Origin: Serripes groenlandicus
Lineage: Eukaryota > Mollusca > Bivalvia > Cardiida > Cardiidae
Reading direction: 5' to 3'
DNA: 64,000 nucleotides
Assembly: GCA_031761405.1 (NCBI GenBank)
Contig: JASEVX010000005.1
Coordinates: 4,707,391-4,771,390, forward strand
Under the pieces are notes generated by a model that was given only the letters and a program-made list of their open reading frames with translations, made no database searches and had not been told where the DNA came from. Below, piece by piece: positions 22,923 through 34,618 of this stretch (its first letter is position 1; each line of letters starts with the position of its first letter). The position numbers and the translations under genes are program-made.

Positions 22923-23212
22923 AAATACCTGTAAAAATCCGAAATCATAATAGAATACAAATCATTCTGCTACAAAATTCCAATTTTCAACCATATGTTA
23001 CCCGAACTGACCCTTTAAGTTGAGTTAATACTTAAATTAGGCCAACAAACATTTACAGACAAAAATAGGAAGTCTTGATGTATGAGAACTTATAAACAAT
23101 TCAAAATCATTGAGGGAAAAGGACCTATTGAACATTATGAGCATTCTTCCCTTTACTAAAACAATTTAAAAGATTCAGAGATGTCATCCATGGATTTAGG
23201 GAAAGGGTTTAC

Positions 23213-24300
23213 TATTAAAGAAAAAAATTAAATCTATAGAACCATAAATAAAAAAAAAATCCATGCAAGTTTAAAATAAAAGTTGCTAAATTTGAAAATA
23301 AAAAATTACTGATCAACGAAAGTATGTATAAAGTAGAATACCTCTCTTTATCTGATATATCCGTGTATAATATATCCGTATGTTCACCAATCCATCATTT
23401 ATTGTGAAAAGAAATCCACCCTGCACAAACTCAACTATTGACGTGACTTTAGATTTAGACTGTGATGACGTAGTTTGTTCAATCCACCTACACCTTTAAC
23501 TCACGTCTATATGACCTGTAGCTATTGTTTACTCTCCAGTTACAGTGTATGGGGACTTTATCTGAAAACAGAATCAAATTGTCACAATACCCTTTTATAG
23601 CCAATTACCTTCTTTTACTATACTTTCTAAATTCAAACCATTTGAGAAAAAAATAAGATTACTGACATTTGTCAAATTAATAAATTGCCCAAAAAACTCC
23701 CAATTTTCCATCTTCTTGCAAATTTTGTGAAATAATAATAAAATGCCAAAAAAACCTCCTACTTTTCGTTTTTTTAATCCTCTAGCTGAAAGTGTAAAAT
23801 GTAGACACAGAAACTGATGATGCCAAGGGTATCACAATACCTCAACTTTTTTTCTTTGAAAAAATCATGATGATCTTCTATTGCGGCTAAAATGAATATT
23901 ATATATAGAATATTGATATAATTTTCATCAAAACTCCAAAGGTCAGTTTACATATGGAATGGTTAGAACCTACAGAATCAGTGATTACTTTTTCCCCTTT
24001 CCTGATGTATACTTTTATAATGACAATATTTGAAGAAAAGTTCAAGCAAAATCATGAACTTGCGATTAGAGTAAAATACATTGTCGGAAAAGAAGATGCG
24101 TGGTATCGGCTATGGCAGAAAATTTCTAAAGATGAGCAATTTCTTCTTTTTCTCACAATTATTTCACCTCCAATTACAAATTCATATTTCCAATTTTGCA
24201 TATGTTACAATTTTACCTTCAATATTCTAGAACTAGATAACTTTTAAATTTAATTTAGATAAAACAAATTATACACAATATTAGTCTCAGCAGATGCCCC
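23213..24300. other. AT-rich interval upstream of the convertase; possible promoter region
   Basis: No gene seen. It contains ATTGACGTGACTT and GATGACGTAG (CRE-like cores) near 23430-23480. This is where a 5' non-coding convertase exon and promoter could lie, but no TATA box or start site can be assigned. A very eroded MITE lies at about 24080-24170. Confidence 0.3.
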
Positions 24301-24301
24301 T

Positions 24302-24960
24302 TTTCACACTCTCCCATCTATTTTGACGTATCTGCAGCAGACGACTTTTGAAAACATCATGTCAAACGGAGAAATTGCTCAAAACAAGCAGTTTCTACTT
24401 TTGCCACAATGTTTTTAAACTTTTTCAGTAATAATTTTATACCTACAATTATAGAGTTTCCATATTTTTGAGCAGACATTTTCAAAGTCGTCTGCTGCAG
24501 ATTTGCTGTATGTGGAAATGGGTTAACCCTTTCCCTTGTATAGACGCTATCTGCAGCAGAAGGCTTTTTGAAAACATTGTGACAAAAGAAGAAATTGCTC
24601 AAAATGAGCAATTTCTCCTTTTGCCACAATGTTTTCCACTTTTAGTCATAGTTTATCCATTCAATTACAGAGATTTTCTATTTTTTGACAAAATATGTTC
24701 AAAGTCGTCGGCTGCAGATTTGCTGTATGTGGAAAATGGTTAACACTTGATGATGCATTTTGACTTAGCTGCAGCAGACATTTTTTGAAAACACTGCGGC
24801 AAAAGGAGAAATTGCTGGTACTGAGCATTTCCTCCTTACACCACAATGTTTTCATGTCAATATTAAATAATTATATCTTTGCATATAAATATTTTCCATA
24901 CTTTTGCCTAGATGTTTTCAAAATTGTCTGTTGCAGATTTGTGATATGTAAGCAAGGGCT
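24302..24960 (+). mobile_element. Three abutting TTAA MITEs in the same orientation
   Basis: 24302-24526, 24523-24743 and 24740-24960 share TTAA at 24523-24526 and 24740-24743. Divergence differs between members, so they are not a simple tandem duplication. Confidence 0.85.
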
Positions 24961-25068
24961 ATGCTTCGTTTGCCACAGATTGATCAGGCTCAGAACTGAA
25001 CACACATAGTGGGTGCTGGTTTCTGGTCCATATGTACACTGCCAATGTTATAATGTAGACTACAGAGC

Positions 25069-25250
25069 TCCAGATAAGGGGCGTTTCGCATGTTCTAAAA
25101 TCCTTATTTGACCCTTAAACCCAATGTTGTGGGTATTCAAAATAATCGTCTTAATGAGACGATTCTTTTGAGTACCCACAACAGGGGTTTGGTTGTATAA
25201 TAAGAGAGGTATTGTTGGGAAAAGAGCTGTATACCCATCCTTATCTGGCC
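25069..25250. mobile_element. Palindromic element with GAGTACCCACAAC core, copy 2
   Basis: Ends CCAGATAAGG and CCTTATCTGG are exact inverted repeats. The core TTCAAAATAATCGTCTTAAT faces GAGACGATTCTTTTGAGTAC. Confidence 0.75.
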
Positions 25251-25642
25251 GTTCGAGACTTTCCCAAATCCAGACAATCAAACTTTCATTTATCTATAGC
25301 CTCACAGACACTAGTATACAAGCATTTAGTTTGGTCTGAGTTGCCATTAAAATAAAAACCTCCATAGGCTAGTTAATTTGTGCGGCGGCGCATACAATTA
25401 ATTTTATAATGCAAAGGTTTAACACTGGAATACAATGCCCCTACAACGTCACAGTTAATACAACAATAACCAAAGTAGTTTTACACTGATAATAAGAGTC
25501 TACTCTAACAATGGCAAATAGACTGAAATGTCAATAGTTTTTTATTAAATTATAATTCTAATTTTAAACCAATAGGGGCAAATTCGTGACAGGCCGTTTC
25601 ACAAATCCCTTTCTTTATCAACTTCATTCAAAACTGTTTCTG

Positions 25643-26170
25643 TTAATCCTTTCCCTCATATAGACGCTTTCTGACGCCTCTGCAGCAGACAGCTTTTTGA
25701 AAACATAGTGACAAAAGAAGAAATTGTTCAAAAATGAGCAATTTCTTCTTTTGACACAATGTTTTCCACTTTTAGGCATAGGTTATCCATTCAATTATAG
25801 GGATTTTCTATTTGTTGACAAATTATGTTCAAATTCGTCTGCTGCAGAATTGTCGTATGAGGGAAAGGGTTAATCCTTTCCCACATACAAATGCTTTAAG
25901 TAGCCTCTTCAGCAGATGACTTTATAAAACATTGAGGCAAAAGTGCTCATAATGAGCAATTTCTCCTTTTGCTACAATGTTTTCAACTTTAATCAATAAT
26001 TGTTTGTAAATTTTTAGGAACTCACATATTTTTAACTCAATTATATTTGTAAGTTGGAAATGGTTAAGGTTTGAAAAATTTCTCCTTTTGCCAAAATGTT
26101 TTAAAGTTTATTCGATAAATACACTTTCATTTATAAAGATTTACCATTTGCTTAGACATTTCAAAATTCC
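25643..26170 (+). mobile_element. Abutting TTAA MITEs: one young, two older
   Basis: 25643-25873 (231 bp, young type) joins 25870-26067 (CACATA type) and a right-half remnant to about 26170. TTAA is shared at 25870-25873 and 26064-26067. Confidence 0.83.
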
Positions 26171-26437
26171 GTTAAGAAAGATTTCATGATGAACATGGTG
26201 GGCGAGCAAGAACACTGATGTCAGAACATCGAGTCATAGCTGAAGGCAAGAGATATATAAAACCAGAAAGATCTTATCAATGATCAAACTTCAATTCAAT
26301 TAATTGCATAATTTTAATTGGTTAAAATGAAAAAAAGTTCAAGAACTGTTGTCTACATTACTCAAACAGCCTTTCACCCTCTATCTCCTTCACAAGGCTA
26401 GAATTTTGGTTTGCTCATAATCATACAATTGTTAATT

Positions 26438-26703
26438 TGTTTGCAGGTTTTTACGCCACCCTCAACAACTTTTCTGTTAGATCACAGGGCTCCCCAGTGT
26501 TAAGTTACATGTACCAGTTCTACTGGTCCATTTATCCTGACACCAGTGGGTCAAACTATATGCTAACCCCACAATCCTGAGAACCCAGGAGGGAAAGCTA
26601 TTACTACCATTTATTAAAGTCTTTAGTATGACCCGGCTGGGAATTGAACCAGCAACCTACAGTGCCCAAGGCGGATGCTCTACCAATACACCACCAAGGC
26701 AGT
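26438..26703 (-). mobile_element. tRNA-derived SINE
   Basis: Minus strand begins GCCTTGGTGGTGTATTGGTA (A-box) with B-box GGTTCAATTCCC about 40 nt on. The body shares AATGGTAGTAATAGC with 47757-48008. Confidence 0.75.
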
Positions 26704-26756
26704 TTAGAACCATATAACCATTTCTAACCTGCAGCAGACAACTTTTGACAACATAA

Positions 26757-27205
26757 ATAAACCCTTTCCCACATGCAAACAAATTTTGACACGTCTGCAG
26801 CAGACTTTCGAAAACCTTGCGACAAAAAGGCTTATTGCATATAATGAGCAATTCCTGCTTTTGCCTCAAATTTTGTTGAACCCTTTTCCTCATATAGATG
26901 CTTCTTGACGCCTCTGAAGATGGCTTTTTGAAAACATAGTAACAAAAGAAGAATGTGCTCAAAAAGAGCATTTTCTCCTTTTGCCTCAATGTTTTTCACT
27001 TTTAGCATAGGTTATCAATTCAATTATAGAGATTTTCTATTTTTTGACAAAATATGTTCAAAGCGGTCTGCTGCAGAATTGTAGTATGAGGGAAAGGGAT
27101 AAACTATTTTCAATAAAAATATATAATTCATAGAGTTTCGATATTTGTGTCTAGATGTCGTCTAACTCATCTGCTGCAGATTTGTTGAATGTAGGGAAGG
27201 GTTAA
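26757..27205 (+). mobile_element. TTAA MITE with a younger copy nested in its centre
   Basis: The outer copy is 26757-26876 plus 27103-27205 (CAACTATTTTCAATAA continues its interior). The inner copy, 26877-27102, has TGAACCCTTTTCCTCATATA at left and TATGAGGGAAAGGGATAA at right, both TTAA-derived. A further degraded right half abuts at 27203-27350. Confidence 0.8.
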
Positions 27206-27391
27206 TGTGTAATTTACTCCTTTCGCAATGATGTTTTCTTCAACTCTATTCAATATATATATATCTTTCATTCATGAAGATTACCCATAGTTTTACCAAG
27301 ATGTTTTCAAAGTCATCCACTGTGGATTTGATGTGTGTGTGAAAGGGTTAATTGTATATAGGACAGCTCTCAACACAGGTACCTGATGGAG

Positions 27392-27664
27392 GTTCTGGCT
27401 CTTAATTATGAGAAAAACCAACAATATTGACTTTGCATAAAGAATTGACACTCATCAGCCTAAGCAAGCCTCGTAGATTAGCGTGGACAGACACTGATTG
27501 CCTCCAGTGGATTTTATATTTCAAGAATTATTCCTCTATACCTCTATACCCCTGAGGCGGCATGTGTTGACCCAGATTAGCCTGTGTGGACTGTACAGGC
27601 TGATCTTGGTCAATACATTACGCAGAGTCAATAATGTTGGTTTTCCCATTGAAGGGCTCTTATG
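27392..27664 (+). mobile_element. Palindromic MITE of the AGCCGTTCCACGA family
   Basis: Left GAGAAAAACCAACAATATTG and right CAATAATGTTGGTTTTCCCA are inverted ends. The middle carries CCAGATTAGCCTGTGTGGAC. Confidence 0.7.
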
Positions 27665-28188
27665 TTTATGGACTTATAATTTTCTTAAAACATTCTGCGT
27701 ATTTTATCAAAACATTATCAGAGATGAAGATAAAACTAGTGAATGTTACTGACATCGTTTATTTCGGACACATATTAATTTTTTCCATAGCGCAGTAAGG
27801 GTTAGAAGTTGGCATTATGAGAAAGAGGGTAAAAAATATTAGGCACAGATTATGTTTTTACCTTTGCATACACCCATATGAACCAGTGTGAGAATGTAGG
27901 CCTTTCATTCAAAAGGATAATTTTAGCATGGATAACCAATTTACAAACATAATAAATGTAACCCTGTCTTTTTGATGTACAAGTTTAAAGCCATAAAAGC
28001 ACAGTGCTTGGGACAAACAAGTGTTCCTTCTTATTTAATCATAACTTCTGTTGCTGATTGTTAAATAACAATGTCTCAATCATATCTTTTTTCAAAACTC
28101 GGAAAAGCGTATAATGTGGACAATAATAAGGGTAATGAATAGTAAGGTTGAGTTGCTTTGATTGAATGCATTTTGAACTGCTCAAGTT

Positions 28189-28373
28189 CTAGATAAGCTT
28201 AAGGGCTTTTTTCATGTTCTTAAATCAGTTTTTGATACTTTAACCCCATGTTGTTGGTACTCAGAAGAATCGTCTCACTGAGACGATTCTTGTGAGTACC
28301 CACAACATAGGGTTTGGTTGCATAGTAAGAGAGATATTGTGGGAAAAAGACCTGTTTACTCCCCCTTATCTAG
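28189..28373. mobile_element. Palindromic element with GAGTACCCACAAC core, copy 3
   Basis: CTAGATAAG/CTTATCTAG ends and core AGAATCGTCTCACTGAGACG ATTCT. Confidence 0.75.
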
Positions 28374-28455
28374 TCCTCTGAAATCCTTTACAACCACATG
28401 CATCTGCAGGCCAGCAGCAAAACCATTGAGGCAAATTGGTGTGTCAGGAAAACCA

Positions 28456-28575
28456 ATTTGTTTGTTTGTTTTATTGGGGTTTTATACAATTTTCAACATT
28501 AGTTCAGTTATATTATTGCGACAGTTCACTTATTCATTATCCCTTGGTAAACAGTACTAGGGCTAGAAAATATGC
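28456..28575 (-). mobile_element. SINE 3'-part fragment
   Basis: TTTGTTTGTTTTATTGGGGT and the GGTAAACAGTACTAGGGCTA segment match the 3' module of 11597-11806; the tRNA head is missing. Confidence 0.55.
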
Positions 28576-28690
28576 CTTTGCCCAAGCGAGTCGTGCCGCG
28601 ACTTGGGAGGAAAATAAAGCTTACAGTTATTATTACATGTATTGATGTCTTGTATGTGCATCCATACTAAATATCCAAACAGAAACTGCT

Positions 28691-28920
28691 TTAACCCATT
28701 TCAAATTGTAGACGCATTAGGATGCATCTGCAGTAGACGACTTTTGAAAACATTGTGTCGAAAGGAGAAATTGCTCAAAACAAGCAATTTCTCCTTTTGC
28801 CACAATGTTTTCAACTCTTATCAATAATTTAACTTTAATTTATAGAGGTTTCCATGTTTTTGTCAAGACGTTTTTTTAAAGTTGACGGATGTAGATTTAG
28901 TGTAAGGGGGGAAGGGTTTA
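28691..28920 (+). mobile_element. TTAA palindromic MITE, older copy (230 bp)
   Basis: TTAACCCATTTCAAATTG, a near-perfect central hairpin AGAAATTGCTCAAAACAAGC AATTTCTCC, right end GGGGAAGGGTTTA. Confidence 0.8.
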
Positions 28921-29167
28921 AGTTTCTTGACACGTTTATGATTAAATTGCAGACAGTGCAGAACCGGACCAGAGATTACAGATGCGCAGACTTTAATTAA
29001 CGTGACTGTGCATTCAATTTAAACAGATCTCGGCTGAAAGGACAGTTTGAGTTGTCTGCTATCAAACTATTTTGAATATATGAATAATTGTGACATCTGA
29101 TAAATTGGAAGTATAGTTATGATATAGGGTTAAAAACATATATATATGGAAGCCAAAATTGCTTGTT

Positions 29168-29475
29168 TTAACCCATTACTTCACACTGACGACATTTGAT
29201 GCATGCTGTTGCAGATGACTTTTGAAACATTACAATTAAAAGTGAAATTGCTCAAACCGCACAATTTCACCTTTTATTGCAATATTTTCAACTCTAAATT
29301 GTCAATAAGTTATTTCCAGTTTTTCAACTTGTTCAACTGTTGATTGTAAGTAGAACTATTTGAAATATCATGATTGTGAAGTAATGTTTTAAGCAATATC
29401 TCCTTTTCTAACAATGTTTTCTACAGTAGTCAGCAGCTACGGCATCCAAAGTCACCTGTTTCAGGTAACAGTTAA
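29168..29475. mobile_element. TTAA MITE of the ATTACTTCACA subfamily
   Basis: TTAACCCATTACTTCACACT opens and GTGAAGTAATG near 29380 closes the palindrome. Related copies are at 62294-62520 and 14613-14700. The right flank to 29475 is another MITE remnant ending CAGTTAA. Confidence 0.65.
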
Positions 29476-29706
29476 TTAACCCTTTCCCTCATATAGACGT
29501 TTTCTGACGCCTCTGCAGCAGACGGCTTTTTTGAAAACATAGTGAACAAAAGAAAAATTGCACAAAACATGCAATTTCTCCTTTTGCCACCATGTTTTCC
29601 ACTTTTTGTCATAGGTTATCCATTCAATTATGGAGATTTTCTATGTTTTGACAAAATACGTTCAAAATCGTCTGCTGCAGAATTGTCGTATGAGGAAAAG
29701 GGTTAA
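29476..29706 (+). mobile_element. TTAA palindromic MITE, full length (231 bp)
   Basis: TTAACCCTTTCCCTCATATA to TATGAGGAAAAGGGTTAA. Its left TTAA directly follows another TTAA at 29472-29475. Confidence 0.9.
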
Positions 29707-29898
29707 CACTTCCCCACATTAAAGGTGCTGAACACCAGATGGAGATCAAAATTTTCAAATGTTGAAAGATCTGCAAATATTGCTGATAGTGACAACAAAG
29801 TAAGTAATAAATACGGTAAGTCAAAACTATTTTGGCAGTGAATGCCGAAAAACAATTAACCCTTTCCCTCATATAGACGCTTTCTGACGCCTCTGCAG

Positions 29899-30557
29899 CA
29901 GAGTAAAGCTACTATAAGCCCTTTCCCTCATATAGACGCTTTCTGACGCCTCTGCAGCAGACGGCTATTTGAAAACATAGTGACAAGAGAAGAAATTGCA
30001 CAAAACGTGCAATTTCTCCTTTTGCCACAATGTTTTCCACTTTTAGTCATAGGCTATTCACTCAATTATAGAGATTTTCTATTTTTTGACAAAATATGTT
30101 CAAAGTCGTCTGCTGCAGAATTGTCGTATGAGGGAAAGGGTTAATAGAAAATCACGAAAATGAACAGAATTTGGCTTACTGGGTATGTCTACAAAAAACC
30201 ATCAATATTTAGATGTTTATTGTACTGGAAAATGAATTACTGCTCTTACTTCATCCCAGGATTATGATTCTAATATTTCAAGACAATGTTTTATACAGTT
30301 TTAAAACTTTGACTTTAACCCTTTCCCTCATACGACAATTCTGCAGCAGACGACTTTGAATGTATTTTGTCAAAACATAGAAAATCTCATAATTGAATGG
30401 ATAACTTATGACAAAAAGTGGAAAACATTGTGGCAAAAGGAGAAATTGCACGTTTTGTGCAATTTCTTCTCTTGTCACTATGTTTTCAAATAGCTGTCTG
30501 CTGCAGAGGCGTCAGAAAGCGTCTATATGAGGGGGGGCTTATAGTAGCTTTACTCTG
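29899..30557. mobile_element. Inverted pair of identical-lineage MITEs with shared 20-bp outer flanks
   Basis: MITE 29919-30144 (plus) and MITE 30315-30537 (minus) are separated by 170 bp. Outside them lie CAGAGTAAAGCTACTATAAG (29899-29918) and its exact reverse complement (30538-30557). Both copies share private variants (GCTATTTGAAAAC and GACAAGAGAAG) relative to the family, so one is an inverted copy of the other including 20 bp of flank. A truncated third MITE end (29856-29898) sits immediately left. Confidence 0.85.
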
Positions 30558-30747
30558 GAGTTCAGCCCCTTAAACAAAATCTGCAGTACAGAACATCTTG
30601 TCGAAATATGGAGAATAAATGAAATTTACTATCGAATAGAGTATGAAACAATGTGGCAAAAAGAAAAATTACTCATCATAACCAATTTCAACTTAACAAT
30701 ATTTTCAAAAGATATCTGCAGCAGAGGTCTCACAATGCATCAGCTTG

Positions 30748-31168
30748 CTGGTTTGATTGTTTGTTGTTTTACGCCGCTTTCAATATTTTTTCATATCATG
30801 GCGTTTCCTGTGTAAATTACCAGTACTACTGATCCATTTATCTTGACACAAGCCAGTCAGGTGTAACACTAGCCCCGCAACCCAGAGCACCAAGTAATGA
30901 ATGAATGTATATTGTTTTATGGTGCATCGACAGCTAAGGTCATTTAGCGCGCAATTAAATTTAATTATTCATGATCCCTGGGTAAACAAACCAGTACTAG
31001 GCTAGAAAATGTGCCTTGCCCAAGGGCACTCCACCATGACCGTAGTGCCGTGACTGGGGATCGAACCCGGGACACTCGGTTTCAAAATCCCCGACGCTAA
31101 CCACTCGACCACAGCGGATTCCAGAGCACTAAGGAGGGCAGCCATGACAACCATTTTTAAATTCTACT
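30748..31168 (-). mobile_element. SINE interrupted by a second SINE with 13-bp target duplication
   Basis: CCAGAGCACCAAG (30882-30894) and CCAGAGCACTAAG (31121-31133) bracket a complete tRNA-Ser-like SINE at 30895-31120 (minus strand: GTGGTCGAGTGGTTAGCG A-box, GGGTTCGATCCC B-box). The outer SINE continues on both sides (ACGCCGCTTTCAATATTT at left, AGGGCAGCCATGACAACC at right). Confidence 0.85.
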
Positions 31169-31292
31169 CGGCAAACTGGAAAGGATTAACGAAAGTTTGA
31201 GAAAACAAGTGTCACAATAATTTTCGATCATTGATTTTACTTACTGTACCTGTATAATGTGTCAGAAATTCGAAGTCAAATAAAAAATTTTT

Positions 31293-31522
31293 TTATCCCT
31301 TTCCCTCATACGACAATTCTGCAGCAGACGACTTTGAACTTGTTTTTTAAAAGAATAGAAAATCTCTATTATTGAATGGATAACCTATGACTTAAAGTTG
31401 AAAACATTGTGGCAAAAGGAGTAATTGCTCGTTTTGAGCAATTTCTTCTTTTGTCAATATGTTTTCAAAAAGCCGTCTGCTGCAAAGGCCTCAGAAAGCG
31501 TCTGTATGAGGGAAAGGGTTAA
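31293..31522 (-). mobile_element. TTAA palindromic MITE, full length (230 bp)
   Basis: TTATCCCTTTCCCTCATACG to TATGAGGGAAAGGGTTAA; the left target copy is mutated to TTAT. Confidence 0.88.
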
Positions 31523-33383
31523 ACATAGTTTCTCATGAATAGAATATTTTAGAGTAAAGGTTATTTTCTTTCATTGTATAATAAACTGCAACACAAAGAA
31601 GTAGAAGGACTATATAGATAAGTGTGAATTGAATCGTCATGCTCGAACAGATCTATCTTCCTTTTTCAAAAGGAATTAATGTAAACATTGATGGTTTCTC
31701 TGATACAGTCACATTCTCTGATGCTTTTGCAGTGTACAACCTTTGAAAAATATGGTGAAAAGAGGAGTAATTGATAATTATGAGCAGTCTTCTTTTTTCC
31801 CAAAAATGACACACTTGGTTTTTTCTCTTCTATCCTTATCCTTTACCACTTGTAGATGCATTCTGATGTAACTACAGCAGACCACCTTCGCAAACACTGT
31901 TTTTAACTCTATGCAATATATTCAAAGTCATCTGCTACACATGTGTAGCATGTGGAAAATTCAAGTTTTGATATTGGAACAGTCCATTCCAGTATCCAGG
32001 AATTGCATTGTCAGTCTGGATTATATTCATACATGTAGGAAAGGGTCTCAATATAGCAACAGGGTTTGATGTAAGAAAACACCAGCTTAAATGGTTAGAC
32101 AATATTGCCACCCGGATATAACATGAACTACAGGTATAGTGTGTGTATACCACGTGACGTGCATGGTTAGACAGCAATAATTGCTCTTGATAAGAATGTA
32201 AAACAATGGTAACTTTTTTATTTCTTCACCCTTTTTGATGAAACATGGCGCAGTCTACTCCGCTTACAATGTCCTGTCTCTGGTTTTTACAGGAATCCAG
32301 TTTTGATAATGCTCCGGCTGTTGGCGATATTAATAAATTTTGAGAACTAGTTTATCGAAGTGTTTAAAGAAACTAAACCACTAATCAAACTCCGTTGAAA
32401 AACCGGAGATAGGGCTCTGGAAGCGGCGTAGACTACGCCATGATTCATTACAGATGATGAAAAAAATAAAAAAGTTATCTTTGTGTTTACTTCTAAACCA
32501 AAGTAAAATATTTCTGTCCGCCGTAGCATTTGTGACGTCAAAGTCACACACTGGGCGAGTTCGGATGGGCTTCTCTAGGATAGAGAACTGTACGTCATGT
32601 CTAAATATAAATTCAGAAAACATGCGCACTAATGCTTTCAATCTGAACGGTGTTTCCTCGTCTTAGTAGTAAACCATTCGGAACTACTCGGGTAATACCG
32701 TTATCCTTCATCATCCATTGGTGAAGCATTCATCACCGAGGTATTCCGAATGAGTATTAAACATCGTTGGTTGCCATTTTGAAATGCTAGTAACCCCAGG
32801 CTTGAGGTGGGTTATTAGGATTCGGGTCAAAAGGTCAAAATGACATCATTAAGGTTAAAAGTATCACCGTTCAAATGGATTCCGAGTGCACTCGGGCTGT
32901 TCTCGGATCCCATATGAACTCGCCCACTGATGTAGACCAACCATTGTATATATTCAAACAAAATATATGGTTATGTATTTCCATCAGAAAGAATGTTGTA
33001 TTTGTTTCATCTAAGTAGTCATAGCAGCTATTCTCTAGAAACTTTTAAAACCCTTTTAACAATGAATATTTAATATGGATTTGTTAAGCTTGCATTTAGT
33101 AGATTCCATAGCCAATTCTAGTAAGATCGAGTTTAAGATCAATATCAAGACGAAAGTGATGAGTTGAGCAGCCGAGAAAATAGAGCCTGGTCAGACGTGT
33201 GCATGTTTTGGCTGATCTGGCATTATACGGATGGCTAATAAGGCTTCACAAAATCGAGTCCAACAGTCAAAAGGTTAAATTTATGGAACTTAATAAGGCT
33301 TAAGGAAAATGGCTGGAATTAGCTGGGTTTATTGATCTTCATTGTTCACAGGACTCTTTTCACAAGACGCGACTCAATTTAAT
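31523..33383. other. Gene-free interval with two diffuse inverted-repeat structures
   Basis: No coding exon seen. CATGGCGCAGTCTACTCCGC (about 32244) is matched inverted by GCGGCGTAGACTACGCCATG (about 32420). CACTGGGCGAGTTCGGATGG (about 32549) is matched imperfectly by GAACTCGCCCACTG (about 32918). These are probably decayed fold-back elements. An eroded MITE lies at about 31700-31960. Confidence 0.45.
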
Positions 33384-33552
33384 TATTTCCCACATACAGG
33401 CGTGTTCTGACAACAGTGGATTTTTGAAAACATTGTGGAAAATTGATGTTTTAATAATATCCTTTCATTTTAATTAAGAGATTTGTCCCTTTTTTAACTA
33501 GGTATTTTCAAAGTTGTCTACTGCAGATTTGTTGTATGTGGGAAATGGTAAG
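33384..33552 (+). mobile_element. TTAA palindromic MITE, degraded
   Basis: TTAATTATTTCCCACATA to GTGGGAAATGGTAA with a deleted centre. Confidence 0.65.
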
Positions 33553-33792
33553 ATTATACCCCATTTTATAAAAGATAATGAGTTCTGCTATCAGATACAT
33601 ATACAGGTAGTTAGTTAATAAGACTGAGCTTTAATTTGGATAGTTTTACACATCAAAGATAAGTGAAAAGAGTATCAAGAACCAGTTTGACAAGTTTCTG
33701 GATTTTATTTTCAATGCTGAATTTTTAAATGGACTTATCCAGCTTTCTACTTGGAAGATTCCATTGCCAATTCTAGGAAAACTATAAAACAA

Positions 33793-34618
33793 GAGGGCCA
33801 TGATGGCCCTGGATCGCTAACCTGACTTATGCAATGCGATTTGTCATGCAAAACACAGTCAACCACATTAACTCATTTTGTGGCCAGTTAAGCTAATATA
33901 AGAGGGCCAGTATCGCTCCACTGCCATTAGACATAAATTTAATTTGACCAATCACCATGGCTTGAAGGAATCTGATAGAGGGTCACCCTAGGAACATTTC
34001 TACAAAATTATTTTTAATTCAGCCTGACACTTTCGGAGGAGAAGATTTTTTAAGTTTTCACTATAGCCATAAAAGGCAAAATAGCCCCGCCCTCTGGTGG
34101 CCATGTTTTTCGATCAATCAACACGGCTTGAAGGAATCTGATAGAGAGTCGCTGTAGGAACATTTCTACAAATTTATTTGAAAATCGGCCATACACTTTC
34201 GGAGGAGAAGATTTTTTAAGTGTTCACTATAGCCATATAAGGCATAATAGCCCTGCCCCCTAGCAGCCATGTTTTTCGACCAATAAACATTGCTTGGAGA
34301 AATCTGATAGAGGGATATCCAAGGAACATTTCTACAAAATTATTTGAAAATCGGCCAACCAGTTTGGGAGAATAAGAATTTTGAAGTGTTTTTTGTTTGG
34401 TTGCCATGGAAACCAAAATTCTGCATGGATTCCAAAAATTTGAAGGAATTCTGGTGTGGTAATTGAGAGGATGGTTTCTATGAAGTTTCATCCCAATTGA
34501 CCAACTAGTTACTGAGGAGAAGATGTTGACTGACGACGCACAACTTACAACGCACGCCAGACAAAAGGCAATCACAATAACTCACCTTGAGCACTTCGTG
34601 CTCAAGTGAGCTAAAAAT
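33793..34618 (-). mobile_element. Hairpin-ended tandem-core element, about 170-bp units
   Basis: Opens AAGAGGGCCATGATGGCCCT and closes CACTTCGTGCTCAAGTGAGC TAAAA. The core repeats GGAACATTTCTACAAAATTA, ACTTTCGGAGGAGAAGATTT and a GCCATGTTTTTCGACCAATA segment about every 165-170 bp. Same core as 58413-59521, inverted. Confidence 0.85.

Noticed and set aside
34216..34575. 119-codon open frame (minus strand)
   Set aside because: Lies entirely within the 33793-34618 array element and is not kept in the other copies.
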